Positions 7,597-16,557 are shown, numbered from the stretch's first letter. The stretch: 64,000 bases of DNA from Candidatus Cloacimonadota bacterium (GCA_023421135.1 JAEZUG010000034.1:33643-97642), one strand, 5' to 3'. Made by a program: numbers and translations. Notes: generated from the sequence alone by a model not told the origin.

Positions 7597-9624
7597 TTAT
7601 TCTTCTATCATGGGCAGGGGATCAACGTTTCCCTCCAGCACATCGATCATGAACTGGGCGGATTCGTGCAGATCGCCTTGGGGGAACCCGGCGATGAATT
7701 GACGGAACAGCTCCAGGGCTCTGGGCTTGTTATTCATCTCTTCAGAGATCAGGAAAGCCTTCATAAAGCTGGCTTTGTAGTCGTCAATGTTGTTCTTGTA
7801 GCTGCCAATAATCTGATCATAGTAGGTGATGGCGTCGTTATAGTTCCTCTGCTGAGCGGCGGTGTTGGCCAGCTCGAAGAGATCATCGGCCGAGAGCAGC
7901 AGAGTGATTCTTTCCGGGTATTTACGCAGATGATACTCGGTGCTAAGGGTTTGGATCATTTCGTCTTGCTTGGCGCGTTCCTTGGTTTGCCTGATAGCAC
8001 CCTGGATGCGGGGTTCCACTTCAACAAACGGTGTAGCCGAGACTGGTTTTTCTCTTAAAACCCTGAAGAAGACAATCTCTCCGGTGGCGGTTGTGAAGAC
8101 AGGGCTCACAGCATTAACATCTGTGGACCAGATCAAACGGGAGAATTCTGCATCGGGGCCAACTCCAGTGACAGTGCCATTGTTATATTGGTTGGGCAGT
8201 TCATTTCTGGCAGGTTGTGTGGAATAGCGATTGATCAGCTCGGTCATGCGGTTCTCATTGCGGATGCGATTTGCCAGATTAAACAGAGACCAGGTGCGGT
8301 TTGCCACATCCATATCTGTGAACCACAGCACTTGGATATCACGTGAGGCTGGGGTGGAATAGGAATCGATATTCTCTTCATAATAGGCTCTGGCATCCTC
8401 AGTAGTGATCTGGGTGGCTTCACGCACCAGAATGCGGAAGGCATTGCTCAGGATGTGATAGCGCTTCATTTGGATAAACTGAGGATCCTGCTCCAGATAT
8501 TGGCTGAAGTTCAAGGCTTTGGCTTCTGTATAGAGCAGATTACGAATCAATTCCTGATCCACAAATCCTGCTGCTCCACCTCTGGCAAAATACATCTGTT
8601 CCTGAGGGGATGTCATTCCATAAGCAGTGAGCAAATCACCAATGGTCAATTGAACTTCTTCGTTGTTGGAACGCACTACCACCAGATCCTGGAAGGGAAT
8701 GGTCTCGTCCGGAGCGCGGAAATTGAGCTTGGCGAGGTTGGTGCTGTCCACTTCGACTGCATACTTGGTCTTAAGACCGGCCATGATCCGATCCAGATTG
8801 GCACGTTCGGCAGTGGGGCGAACTCTTTGCTCCAGCTCTTCATAGACTTGTTCATAGGTTCTTTGCTCTCCGGGGATGAGCTCTACAACCCGGAAGACAG
8901 ACCAACCGGTTACTGTCTGATTGGGGCCTACAAAGTTACTTTCGCCCACCTCAGCATTGCGGATCAGATCTTCCAGAGCGGGATCATTGCCCACGCCTGG
9001 GATATTTCCGTTGAGGCGGATATTGCGGATTCTGCCCTCTAAGCCTTTGGCATAGGTGTTCAGGTTTAAAGAATCAGATACAGCCGAAAAACTGGTGCCC
9101 AGGCCCAGCAGCGCCAAAGCCTGAACTGCCTGAGCTTCGCTGGCAGTTTGAATATAATCAATCGTAATATAAGGAAGAGTGTAGTAAAGTATCCGGTTGT
9201 TATTGTAATAGTCCAGCTTCATTTCTTCTGTGACATCCGTCATTTCGGAAACCATGCGGCGATAGTATTCCTGAACGAAGAACTGCTTTTCGGCAGCCTG
9301 AACTCGTTGCAATACTTGCGGATTCTGGTCTATTCCCAGCTCCAGAGCTTTTTTGTAAAACAGGTTTTCAGCGACTGTGATGTCTAAAACCTGAAGCTGA
9401 CCTTCAGTGGTTTTGTAGCGACCCTGCACTTGGGGTTGCAAAGCATCGATCTTTTGCATAATGTCTGCCCGGGTGATAACTCCACCGTCATATTCTGCCA
9501 ATATATCTGCATCATTAATACGTGTGGGATTACTAACCGTCACTGCTGTGTCCACTGCCAGCACATTACCGACAAATGACACTAAGATTAGTAGTGCAAC
9601 CAAGTTCTTGAAAGCATGTTTCAT
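7597..9624 (-). CDS. Periplasmic PpiC/SurA-type peptidyl-prolyl isomerase with TPR-like tail
   Basis: 675 residues with a Sec signal peptide (MKHAFKNLVALLILVSFVGNVLAVDT). The N-terminal part (residues ~42-130: GGVITRADIMQKIDAL...) is a SurA_N-like helical chaperone region. The middle and later parts contain parvulin-like segments, for example SYSTPASRDIQVLWF near 414. The last ~100 residues (LFELANTAAQQRNYNDAITYYDQII...KPRALELFRQFIAGFPQGDLHESAQFMI) look like two TPR repeats. It probably folds outer-membrane or secreted proteins, of which this window encodes many. Isomerase activity is uncertain because parvulin catalytic residues are not clear. It is monocistronic. Confidence 0.75.
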   Translation of the reverse strand: MKHAFKNLVALLILVSFVGNVLAVDTAVTVSNPTRINDADILAEYDGGVITRADIMQKIDALQPQVQGRYKTTEGQLQVLDITVAENLFYKKALELGIDQNPQVLQRVQAAEKQFFVQEYYRRMVSEMTDVTEEMKLDYYNNNRILYYTLPYITIDYIQTASEAQAVQALALLGLGTSFSAVSDSLNLNTYAKGLEGRIRNIRLNGNIPGVGNDPALEDLIRNAEVGESNFVGPNQTVTGWSVFRVVELIPGEQRTYEQVYEELEQRVRPTAERANLDRIMAGLKTKYAVEVDSTNLAKLNFRAPDETIPFQDLVVVRSNNEEVQLTIGDLLTAYGMTSPQEQMYFARGGAAGFVDQELIRNLLYTEAKALNFSQYLEQDPQFIQMKRYHILSNAFRILVREATQITTEDARAYYEENIDSYSTPASRDIQVLWFTDMDVANRTWSLFNLANRIRNENRMTELINRYSTQPARNELPNQYNNGTVTGVGPDAEFSRLIWSTDVNAVSPVFTTATGEIVFFRVLREKPVSATPFVEVEPRIQGAIRQTKERAKQDEMIQTLSTEYHLRKYPERITLLLSADDLFELANTAAQQRNYNDAITYYDQIIGSYKNNIDDYKASFMKAFLISEEMNNKPRALELFRQFIAGFPQGDLHESAQFMIDVLEGNVDPLPMIEE

Positions 9625-9800
9625 CTATTACTCCCTATAGTCTGTTTGAGCTATTTTGCCATGTAGGTGCAAAAATCAAAACCAAATGCAATCCGTCAAG
9701 ACAATTTGCGCTCACATGATAAGCGAACCCAGACATAGAGCGTCAACTCCCCTTCCTGTGACACTCCACGACTTCACCACTTCACCACTCAATCTTCCTC

Positions 9801-9897
9801 TCTGCTCTCTAATTAGAATCTTTAACGCTTCCTTAACCTATCCTTAACCTATCCTTACCCTGGTTAAGGAAAGGCTTATCCTGTATTAAGTTATGTA
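9801..9897 (+). repeat. Dispersed 11-bp phased element, copy A
   Basis: The element starts with a pyrimidine-rich lead (CTGCTCTCTAATTAGAATC). Four 11-bp units follow: CTTTAACGCTT, CCTTAACCTAT, CCTTAACCTAT and CCTTACCCTGG. It ends in a conserved tail TTAAGGAAAGGCTTATCCTG continuing TATTAAGTTATG. Near-identical copies lie at 37621-37714 and, inverted, at 50021-50116. It sits between the divergent PpiC-type gene and the pilus operon. No ORF runs through it. Confidence 0.85.
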
Positions 9898-9902
9898 TAT
9901 GG

Positions 9903-9935
9903 GGAGTAACGAGTGACGAGTAACCAGTGACAAGG
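9903..9935. repeat. 7-bp tandem array (AGTGACG type)
   Basis: Four imperfect heptamers: AGTAACG AGTGACG AGTAACC AGTGACA. They are of the same family as arrays at 24581-24611 and 24965-25006. The array lies directly after the 11-bp phased element. The stretch from here to about 10014 holds nothing else I can recognise. Confidence 0.7.
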
Positions 9936-10014
9936 CAGGCAGTTGCTGAGCAAGGAAACGGACGTTTCTCTGCACGAGGATCACAGGATCAGATGAGTGG
10001 ATGGATTAGGCAGC

Positions 10015-10066
10015 TAGTGTCCATGTCGTCCATAGTGTCCACTTTATCCATTCTGTCCATTAGTGT
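10015..10066. repeat. Degenerate tandem repeat of GTGTCCAT type
   Basis: Five or more imperfect 9-10-bp units reading approximately GTGTCCAT, GTCGTCCATA, GTGTCCACTT, TATCCATTCT, GTCCATTAGT. It is non-coding, in the gap before the pilus operon. From 10067 to 10270 I see no gene or repeat. Confidence 0.55.
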
Positions 10067-10272
10067 GAAAGACGTTTAATCTGCGTCATCACCGTTGTAT
10101 TCGGTAGCTTTGTTCCCGGATCGCACCATGCCACGCTCTCCCAAAAAAATGAACGCATCCCAGAACAATCACTAAATCTATGGGAAATAACTACAAAGGC
10201 ACATTGTTCTTGACAGATATCGGCATTTTGCAGATCCTGAACGGCATTAAAAATGCAAAGAATGTGACCTAT

Positions 10273-10288
10273 TGGCACATATCGTGCA
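10273..10288 (+). promoter_or_regulatory. Predicted sigma-54 promoter of the type IV pilus operon
   Basis: TGGCACATATCGTGCA matches the -24/-12 pattern TGGCAC-N5-TTGCA except for one base (GTGCA for TTGCA). The invariant GG (10274-10275) and GC (10286-10287) are exactly 12 bases apart, as sigma-54 requires. It lies about 47 bases before the pilin ATG. Pilin genes in many bacteria are driven by sigma-54 with a PilR-type activator; no such activator is in this window. A TTGACA at 10212-10217 is an alternative -35 but has no good -10. Confidence 0.6.
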
Positions 10289-10334
10289 TAGTAAGCAAGA
10301 CAGCAATAAAAATATCCCCGTAGGAGGAAAACAA

Positions 10335-10772
10335 ATGCTCAGAAACGTGAAGAACCAAAAGGGTTTCACCCTTATCGAAGTCTTGGTGGTCGTGATTATC
10401 GTTGCCATTCTGGCAGCTTTGGCCGTGCCACGTTACCTTCGTTATGTCGAGAGATCCCGTTCCACAGAAGCTCAAACCGCTATCAGCACAATCCGTAAGT
10501 CTTACGACGTCTATCTGCAAACCAATGGTACTACAGAAGGTTACAACCTTGAAATGGCCAGAAAGGATGCCAGACTGGGCGAAAGCACAGAGAAGAACTG
10601 GAAGTTTGAAGTTGTCGGTAATCCCCCCAAGAAGATCATTGCTACTTCCACCCAGGATTTCGTCGGTGGCGAAGGTAAGCAGGTTTGGTATGATGTTACG
10701 GAAGCCAAATTCCATGGTTATGGAATTGACCAATGGACAAATCCGGAGAGCGGAGGAGTCGAAGCCGACTAA
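10335..10772 (+). CDS. pilA: Type IV major pilin-like protein
   Basis: 145 residues from the ATG at 10335, which has AGGAGG at 10322-10327. An upstream extension in the same frame is not supported. The class III signal peptide is short (MLRNVKNQKG) and is followed by FTLIEVLVVVIIVAILAALAVPRYL, with Gly before Phe+1 and Glu at +5. The C-terminal globular part is small and polar (KQVWYDVTEAKFHGYGIDQW), with no disulfide cysteines. As first gene of the operon with the strongest ribosome site it is the best major pilin candidate; a pseudopilin role cannot be excluded. Confidence 0.88.
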   Translation: MLRNVKNQKGFTLIEVLVVVIIVAILAALAVPRYLRYVERSRSTEAQTAISTIRKSYDVYLQTNGTTEGYNLEMARKDARLGESTEKNWKFEVVGNPPKKIIATSTQDFVGGEGKQVWYDVTEAKFHGYGIDQWTNPESGGVEAD

Positions 10773-10787
10773 TCGGAGGACGGAAAA

Positions 10788-11843
10788 TTGACTATTCACG
10801 AATTACTCCGCTTCACAGCTGAAGCGGGAGCCTCAGATCTTCATATTGCCACTGGTGCACACCCCATGGTGCGTGTCCATGGCAGAATGAAACGTCTGAA
10901 CCTGCCAATTCTCTCCCTGGAAGAGATCGAAAGTCTCGTCTATGGAGTGATGAACGAAGTTCAGCAGGAAATGTTCAAAAAGAATCTGGAAATTGACTTT
11001 TCAACGAAGCTCAGCAATGATGTTCGTTTCCGTGTCAATGCTTTCCACCAGATCAATGGTATCTCTGCGGCTTTCCGTGTGATCCCCAATGAGATCAAGA
11101 CCTACGATGAGCTGAAGCTTCCGGAGATCCTGAAGCGGCTCACCACCAAGGAAAAGGGCTTGATCCTGGTTACAGGGCCCACAGGAAGCGGAAAATCCAC
11201 CACTCTGGCCACGATGATAGATAGTATTAACGACAGTCGTTACTGCCACATCATCACTGTGGAAGATCCTATCGAGTTTGTGCACAAAAGCAAGAACTCT
11301 TTGATCAACCAGCGTGAACTGGGTCACGATACCTGGAGTTTCACCGCTGCACTTCGTAGTGCTCTGCGTGAAGATCCGGACGTGATTCTGGTGGGTGAAA
11401 TGCGCGACCTTGAGACGGTCTCCCTGGCCCTCACGGCCGCCGAGACAGGTCACTTGGTCTTTGCTACCCTTCACACCGGTAGCTGCACCAAGTCCATAGA
11501 TCGTATCATTGATATGTTTCCCAAAGAGCAGCAACAACAAGTTCGCTCCATGCTTTCAGAATCTCTGGAAGCAGTTATCTCCCAGACCTTGCTTCCCACC
11601 AAGGATGGCAAAGGCCGGGTGCCGGCAGTTGAGATCATGGTGGCCAATGCCGCCGTCCGCAACCTCATTCGTGAGGAGAAGACTTATCAATTGCCTTCAG
11701 TCATTCAGGCCAGCACCAAGGAAGGAATGCAGACCAGAGATCAATCTCTGTACAATCTAGTGATGAATAACCATGTGGAACGCACGGTTGCTGAAGAAGT
11801 TGCTGAAAATCCCAAAATGTTTGCTTCTGGAGCTGGATTCTGA
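10788..11843 (+). CDS. pilT: Type IV pilus retraction ATPase PilT
   Basis: 351 residues starting at TTG (10788) with CGGAGGA at 10774-10780; no ATG fits the conserved N-terminus MTIHELLRFTAEAGASDLHI. Walker A is GPTGSGKST at residues 130-138. The Asp box and Walker B (REDPDVILVGEMRD) and the His box (TGHLVFATLHTGS) follow. The late motif GMQTRDQSLYNL corresponds to the C-terminal retraction region of PilT. It powers pilus disassembly at the inner membrane. Its place next to the pilin and apart from pilB/pilC at the operon end is slightly unusual. Confidence 0.95.
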   Translation: MTIHELLRFTAEAGASDLHIATGAHPMVRVHGRMKRLNLPILSLEEIESLVYGVMNEVQQEMFKKNLEIDFSTKLSNDVRFRVNAFHQINGISAAFRVIPNEIKTYDELKLPEILKRLTTKEKGLILVTGPTGSGKSTTLATMIDSINDSRYCHIITVEDPIEFVHKSKNSLINQRELGHDTWSFTAALRSALREDPDVILVGEMRDLETVSLALTAAETGHLVFATLHTGSCTKSIDRIIDMFPKEQQQQVRSMLSESLEAVISQTLLPTKDGKGRVPAVEIMVANAAVRNLIREEKTYQLPSVIQASTKEGMQTRDQSLYNLVMNNHVERTVAEEVAENPKMFASGAGF

Positions 11844-11857
11844 AGACGGTTAAATCC

Positions 11858-12319
11858 ATGAAAAGCAATACAAATTCCGTTCATTCCGGAAGCCATATGT
11901 TTGCCCCGATCAGGTCCGAGAAGGGTTTCACCCTTGTCGAAGTGCTTGTGAGCACTCTGGTTATGGTGGTATCGATTATCACTATATATATAGGAATAGT
12001 CTATGCCGAAAGCCAGGTGACAAACAACTACAGGGATCGGGTTGCCTCTCTATTGGCTTCCGGCGAACTGGAACTGCAGCATTACTATTTTGTTAAGCGC
12101 GGCGGTTTCAATTTGCACAATGGCGCTGATGTATTGATTCAAGATCTGCCCAGAAACAGAAGGTTGATGGGCAGAATGACAGTAGCTACGCGTATGGAAA
12201 ACGATAACAACGTTGCCGGAGTTGCCCTCCCGATAACAGTTCTCGAGGTAAAAGTCCAGTGGCGTGACCCCAATACAGACAAACTGCGTTTCATAATAAT
12301 GCGGGAAGATTACTACTAG
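11858..12319 (+). CDS. Prepilin-like protein (PilV/GspI-like minor pilin)
   Basis: 153 residues with a longer leader (MKSNTNSVHSGSHMFAPIRSEKG) ending in the prepilin peptidase site G|FTLVEVLVSTLVMVVSIITIYIGI, with Glu at +5. A later ATG (MFAPIRSEKG) is an alternative start and would give a more typical leader. The rest is a small beta-rich domain (ITVLEVKVQWRDPNTDKLRFIIM). It is the first of three consecutive minor pilin candidates and probably belongs to the tip or priming complex. Assignment to PilV rather than another minor pilin is by position only. Confidence 0.8.
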   Translation: MKSNTNSVHSGSHMFAPIRSEKGFTLVEVLVSTLVMVVSIITIYIGIVYAESQVTNNYRDRVASLLASGELELQHYYFVKRGGFNLHNGADVLIQDLPRNRRLMGRMTVATRMENDNNVAGVALPITVLEVKVQWRDPNTDKLRFIIMREDYY

Positions 12320-12321
12320 GA

Positions 12322-12921
12322 ATGGATATGCTTAAGATACTCAAGAACGAACGGGGCTTTACCATAATAGAGCTGATCTCCGTGCTAGCCATATCCACGA
12401 TCCTGATCCTGATTTCAGCAGTGGGTCTGAATGCTTTCTTCGTTAAAAACCGGGAACTCAACACCTGGGTATCCATTCAGAAGGATGCCATGAACTGCCT
12501 GAATACCATGAAAGTGGGTACTCCGGTGGGCACACAGACCGAGACCAGTTTCTACGGTGTGATCAATGCTGAGGAATTGGAGTTGATAGGTGCTGCTTCG
12601 GCTAATGATCCTGCTGAGGGAGTGATTTGTCACCAGCCGCAAGCCAGCTTAATCCAGGCCTCAGACAGATCTGAGTTTTACTTTGATGGTCAGGCAGTAC
12701 GTGTAAACTATGTTTACAAGGGTTATTCACCCCCCACTGCTGCATACCTTTTTCCGGAGCGTGGGCAATTGGACGAGTATGAAGTGCTGCAGTTTGCCAT
12801 CTGGCAAGCTAATCCGGGAGAGGAAGTTGAGCTGATTAAAGTCGTCCTGGAAGCCCGAGTGAAAATCCGCGAGGGTTATTACAAAACTCTCAGATACAGT
12901 ACCATAATGGGTAAGAATTGA
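12322..12921 (+). CDS. Prepilin-like protein (PilW/GspJ-like minor pilin)
   Basis: 199 residues. The class III leader MDMLKILKNERG is followed by FTIIELISVLAISTILILISAVGL with Glu at +5. The body after residue ~40 is beta-rich and acidic, with single Cys residues (MNCLNTM, VICHQPQ) spaced widely enough that a disulfide is possible. It starts 2 bases after the upstream stop. A second ATG two codons on (MLKIL) is an equally good start. It is probably a minor pilin of the tip complex. Confidence 0.78.
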   Translation: MDMLKILKNERGFTIIELISVLAISTILILISAVGLNAFFVKNRELNTWVSIQKDAMNCLNTMKVGTPVGTQTETSFYGVINAEELELIGAASANDPAEGVICHQPQASLIQASDRSEFYFDGQAVRVNYVYKGYSPPTAAYLFPERGQLDEYEVLQFAIWQANPGEEVELIKVVLEARVKIREGYYKTLRYSTIMGKN

Positions 12922-12948
12922 TGATTTACCTTGGTCAAGGAGCTGTTT

Positions 12949-14844
12949 ATGAACAAGATGTTTACAAGTAATCGAGGAAACATCACTATCGCGATGCTGC
13001 TGGCCGTGATGGCAGTGATGAGTGGCTTGACTCTCACAAATCTTGCTATGAGTGACGTAGTCTCTGCCAACTGGGATTATGAGGGACTGCAGTGTCTCTT
13101 CTTCCTGCGCAGCGAAGCCATGCGCGGACAGCAGATTCTACAAGCAGCCGGGGATGTGGAAGGAGCTCTTTACACTCCTGTGCGCACTATTGGAATAAAG
13201 AATTCCAATATGCAAAGAACCTTTGTGCTGCAATCCAAGATAGAGAAGAAGCTTTTCAACGAAGCGACACAGGATCAAGGATCCAGCATTAACGCGATCG
13301 GTACTCCTGAAGGCTTCGTGATTAAGTCCCTAATCAATGCCAAGAGTGGTTTTGGTGCTTCTGCCTTTTTTTCCGGTAAGAATTCCATTGTTCGCCGCTA
13401 TGGTGAATTCTATCTCAGGAAGCAACGTTACTCTGAGTTTATGTATTTCACAGAAACTGATGAATCCACCAATGGAACGCCTGTCTATTTCTGGGGGCCG
13501 GACGTGATTCATGGCCGGGTGCACAGCAATACCGATATCTGGATCAAGAACGGTGGCGGCGGACCCAATGGCGGTTGGCCTACTTTCTACGATCTGGTCA
13601 CAACGGCTGGAGAGTTTCAATCTCCCAGCGGAGTGATTCCTTGGGAAGATGTTTTTCAAGGAGGATATGCCGAAGGATACAATCAGTATGATTATCCTGA
13701 GGACATGCTTTCCATCCGTCGGAATGGAACACAATTTGGAGGTCAGTCTTCTGATGACAAGGTCATTATGTATGTGGAAGTAGATCAATCTACTTATCAT
13801 TCCTACAAGGGGCTGAAGTCTAATCCAATGACTGAACATAGTTTTGTTTACAACCCCTATCCTGCTGCTCCATTGCCAGATCCCTTGTTTAGAAATACCT
13901 ATACCATACAGGATACAGTTTGGTCTCCTGCTGGAAGCAGTACAAGCTACGGCAGGACGATGTGGACACCTCAAGAACTCTGGATCAAGGGCACATTTTC
14001 TGGTAAGCAGACTTGGGCAACCCGCGATACGATGTACTTGGTTGGAGACATTCTCCTCAAAGATACAATAGTCGGCCAACCACCAGACGGAAGCCCTCGT
14101 AATCGCACAGACATCGTAGGTCTGGTAGCGGAAAAGAGTATCATTATAAAGTATGGTTATATCAACCCAGCAGATTCTTTGGCTGGAAGACAACACCCAA
14201 ATTGTGGTGGAACTGGAGAGGCTTACACTGGTGCTGCGGCAGGGATAAATATCTACGCTGCTCTTTGTGCCTTGGGAAAAGGTAGCATTCCTCAGCAGGA
14301 TGGTGTCTTCACCTTTGAGTATCAAAGACCCCATCCCTCTGTCCCAGCCGTCTTTGCTGGCGGTCAGTATTGGGACAAAATCGATCTTCACCGGCGAAGA
14401 TGGCCTCAGAATGCTGCCAACCCTTGGCCCGGCAACATAGATTTTCCCTGGTACAATCCGTTGTGGCCTGAACGGCAGCCTTATATGGAGAGAGGTGATA
14501 TCAATCTCTGGGGTTCAGTAGCTCAGAGGCGACGTGGCTTTGTCCACAGAAGCCCTTATGACACGGAGTACCCCTCCGGAGGCGTTTGGAACATCCCCAT
14601 AGACTTTACTGGCGCTACAGCCGTACAGAACTATGCTGATCCAGTGCTGGGCATTCAGATGAATACGCGGAACTATCCTGGAGCCACAGGTTCTGGCGTT
14701 GGTTATGCCAAGAACTATCATTACGATACAAGATTTTATACCACAGCTCCCCTGAACTTCCCGGAGGTGAACCTCCAGGGAGGTGATGCCCCCATGCTTT
14801 CTGAGAGCTGGCTGATCAAGAAGCCTCCCCGCGATTTGCATTAA
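12949..14844 (+). CDS. Large PilX-like minor pilin or pilus-associated protein, no Glu5
   Basis: 631 residues from the ATG at 12949, which has AAGGAG at 12937-12942; a TTG 18 bases upstream lacks such a site. The N-terminus MNKMFTSNRG then NITIAMLLAVMAVMSGLTLT resembles a prepilin or PilX signal (positive leader, Gly, hydrophobic helix) but lacks Phe+1 and Glu+5. A ~600-residue extracellular part follows, rich in Gly, Trp, Tyr and Pro (DIWIKNGGGGPNGG, RWPQNAANPWPGNID). Its segment PVYFWGPDVIHGRVHSNTDIW is similar in kind to sequences in PilX-type proteins. Lack of Glu5 is known for tip-most minor pilins such as GspK/PilX. I infer a pilus-tip adhesin or scaffold. Confidence 0.6.
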   Translation: MNKMFTSNRGNITIAMLLAVMAVMSGLTLTNLAMSDVVSANWDYEGLQCLFFLRSEAMRGQQILQAAGDVEGALYTPVRTIGIKNSNMQRTFVLQSKIEKKLFNEATQDQGSSINAIGTPEGFVIKSLINAKSGFGASAFFSGKNSIVRRYGEFYLRKQRYSEFMYFTETDESTNGTPVYFWGPDVIHGRVHSNTDIWIKNGGGGPNGGWPTFYDLVTTAGEFQSPSGVIPWEDVFQGGYAEGYNQYDYPEDMLSIRRNGTQFGGQSSDDKVIMYVEVDQSTYHSYKGLKSNPMTEHSFVYNPYPAAPLPDPLFRNTYTIQDTVWSPAGSSTSYGRTMWTPQELWIKGTFSGKQTWATRDTMYLVGDILLKDTIVGQPPDGSPRNRTDIVGLVAEKSIIIKYGYINPADSLAGRQHPNCGGTGEAYTGAAAGINIYAALCALGKGSIPQQDGVFTFEYQRPHPSVPAVFAGGQYWDKIDLHRRRWPQNAANPWPGNIDFPWYNPLWPERQPYMERGDINLWGSVAQRRRGFVHRSPYDTEYPSGGVWNIPIDFTGATAVQNYADPVLGIQMNTRNYPGATGSGVGYAKNYHYDTRFYTTAPLNFPEVNLQGGDAPMLSESWLIKKPPRDLH

Positions 14845-14870
14845 TTAATGTCATAGAATAAAGAGGAACT

Positions 14871-15941
14871 ATGAAGAAGACTAAAACGGTAAGGTTCAAA
14901 GAAACGCTGGGTATCGATATCGGTACGCACAGCGTGAAAATGGTACACCTTAAAAAACTGCACGATGGATTTAAACTCCTCAATTACGAGATCCGACCCA
15001 CAGTTCCGCAAGGGATAGAATATATTCCTTCCGACCTGCGTCCCGAGCGCTTTGCTCCGGTCTTGATTGAGATGTTGAAGACTCTGCACATCAGTCCCAA
15101 GAGTGTGAAGCACTTGGTTACCTCAATAGGTGGCGATAACACCAGCATCAAGCAGATTAAGACCATCTTTCTGCCGGACGATGAGCTGGAATCCGCCCTC
15201 TTCTTTGAAGCCAAGAAGCATATCCCCATCAGTGGCAGCGATATGGTGTTGGATTTTCAGGTGATTAACGTCGAAGAAAAGACCAACAACATGAATATCC
15301 TGCTGGCAGCCAGCACCAAAGAGATCCTGAACGAGCACACGAATGTTTTGGTTACCGCCGGCCTGGCTCCCAACATCGTTGACATCGATTCCCTGGCTGT
15401 CGTCAATAGCTTTGCACTCAATGCCTTTGTCGAAGAAGGCGTGTATGTATTGCTCAACATCGGTGCTCACAGAACCAATATGGTGATCTGGGGACCAGAC
15501 AGCAAGCTCTTTGCCCGCGATATCCCCTACGGTGGTTATCACTTTACCAGAGACATCATGCGTAAACGCCAGATGGAATGGGAAGATGCAGAGAACTACA
15601 AGCTGGAATGGGGTTTAAACGATAAGCCCGGTGCCGGAGATGTTACCACCATATCCATGCTGGATATCTCCGAAAAGAGCACTGAGGATGCCATCGTGGA
15701 AGAAGTTCGTCGCGCTCTGCGCTTCTATGTAAAAGAAGCCGGAAACAGCGATTACAGAAAGGTATATATTATGGGCGGATCAGCCAAACTCAAAGGTTTG
15801 GTCGAGTATGTTCAGGAAAAGGTGAATATACCTACCGAAGTCTTTGTTCCTTTTATCAACGTCGAAATGCCTGAGAAATTCCAGGATAAGAAGGATCCCC
15901 AACTCGCCTTGGCCATTGGTTTGGCGATGCGGATGGAATAG
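14871..15941 (+). CDS. pilM: Type IV pilus inner-membrane platform protein PilM
   Basis: 356 residues with the actin-like ATPase fold. Phosphate 1 is TLGIDIGTHSVKMVHL near residue 10, and the adenosine-side motif YIMGGSAKLKGL lies near 300. PilM is cytoplasmic, binds the PilN N-terminal peptide and links the platform to the motor. It heads the conserved pilM-N-O-P-Q block. An AGAGGAACT ribosome site precedes the ATG. Confidence 0.92.
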   Translation: MKKTKTVRFKETLGIDIGTHSVKMVHLKKLHDGFKLLNYEIRPTVPQGIEYIPSDLRPERFAPVLIEMLKTLHISPKSVKHLVTSIGGDNTSIKQIKTIFLPDDELESALFFEAKKHIPISGSDMVLDFQVINVEEKTNNMNILLAASTKEILNEHTNVLVTAGLAPNIVDIDSLAVVNSFALNAFVEEGVYVLLNIGAHRTNMVIWGPDSKLFARDIPYGGYHFTRDIMRKRQMEWEDAENYKLEWGLNDKPGAGDVTTISMLDISEKSTEDAIVEEVRRALRFYVKEAGNSDYRKVYIMGGSAKLKGLVEYVQEKVNIPTEVFVPFINVEMPEKFQDKKDPQLALAIGLAMRME

Positions 15942-15957
15942 GGGAGGATAGAGAGAT

Positions 15958-16557
15958 ATGGGACATAACTTCTACTTTAAAGTAAACCTCAATAAATACG
16001 GGGAAGTCAAACTCCAGGCAGAACGGGAGAAGAAGACCTTTATAAACTCCATTGTTGCCTTCCTGATTGGCTTCATTATTCTGATAGTCGGCTTGTTCAT
16101 CGTCAATGGTCAGCTTAAAACTAAGGTGGAAACCCGGCGTAAGTACTTGGCTGAGACCCAGAGACAACTGGATGCTTTCCAGACCAATGAAGACTATCTG
16201 TCTTCTGCAGATCTGGACAGATTGGCACAGACCTTTGATAATCGCATCTTCTGGGCTCGTAAGATGGTCGCCCTGGGGCAAGAGATCAATGATCAACTGG
16301 CTGTCAGTAAGTTTTCATATAACAACGGAGTACTCACTCTGAATGGTATCACCCCGGTCAATTCTAATGTGCAGGAGCTCGATTTGATCAATAGCTTCAT
16401 CATCAGATTAAAGGCGAATCCTGAGATTAGTAATGATTTCCCTCAAATCAAATCCGGTCAGATCAGCCGTCAGATAGTTAAAGATACTGCGATCCTGGAA
16501 TTTGTGATCGAGTGTTATTCCGCTGAACACGGATATACAAGGAGTCAAACCAGATGA
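15958..16557 (+). CDS. pilN: Type IV pilus alignment protein PilN-like
   Basis: 199 residues: a short cytoplasmic N-terminus (VNLNKYGEVKLQAEREKK) resembling the PilM-binding peptide, one membrane helix at about residues 29-50 (INSIVAFLIGFIILIVGLFIV), a coiled-coil stretch, then a ferredoxin-like periplasmic domain. The INLN motif usual in PilN appears as VNLN. Position between pilM and pilO supports the call. It overlaps pilO by 4 bases. Confidence 0.82.
   Translation: MGHNFYFKVNLNKYGEVKLQAEREKKTFINSIVAFLIGFIILIVGLFIVNGQLKTKVETRRKYLAETQRQLDAFQTNEDYLSSADLDRLAQTFDNRIFWARKMVALGQEINDQLAVSKFSYNNGVLTLNGITPVNSNVQELDLINSFIIRLKANPEISNDFPQIKSGQISRQIVKDTAILEFVIECYSAEHGYTRSQTR

Noticed and set aside
10060..10278. 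72-codon minus-strand frame before the pilin gene
   Set aside because: It covers the sigma-54-like promoter, has no recognisable motif and no ribosome site.
13330..14391. Open frame of 353 codons on the minus strand
   Set aside because: Antisense to the large pilin-like gene, which has a ribosome site, a pilin-like N-terminus and conserved operon spacing.
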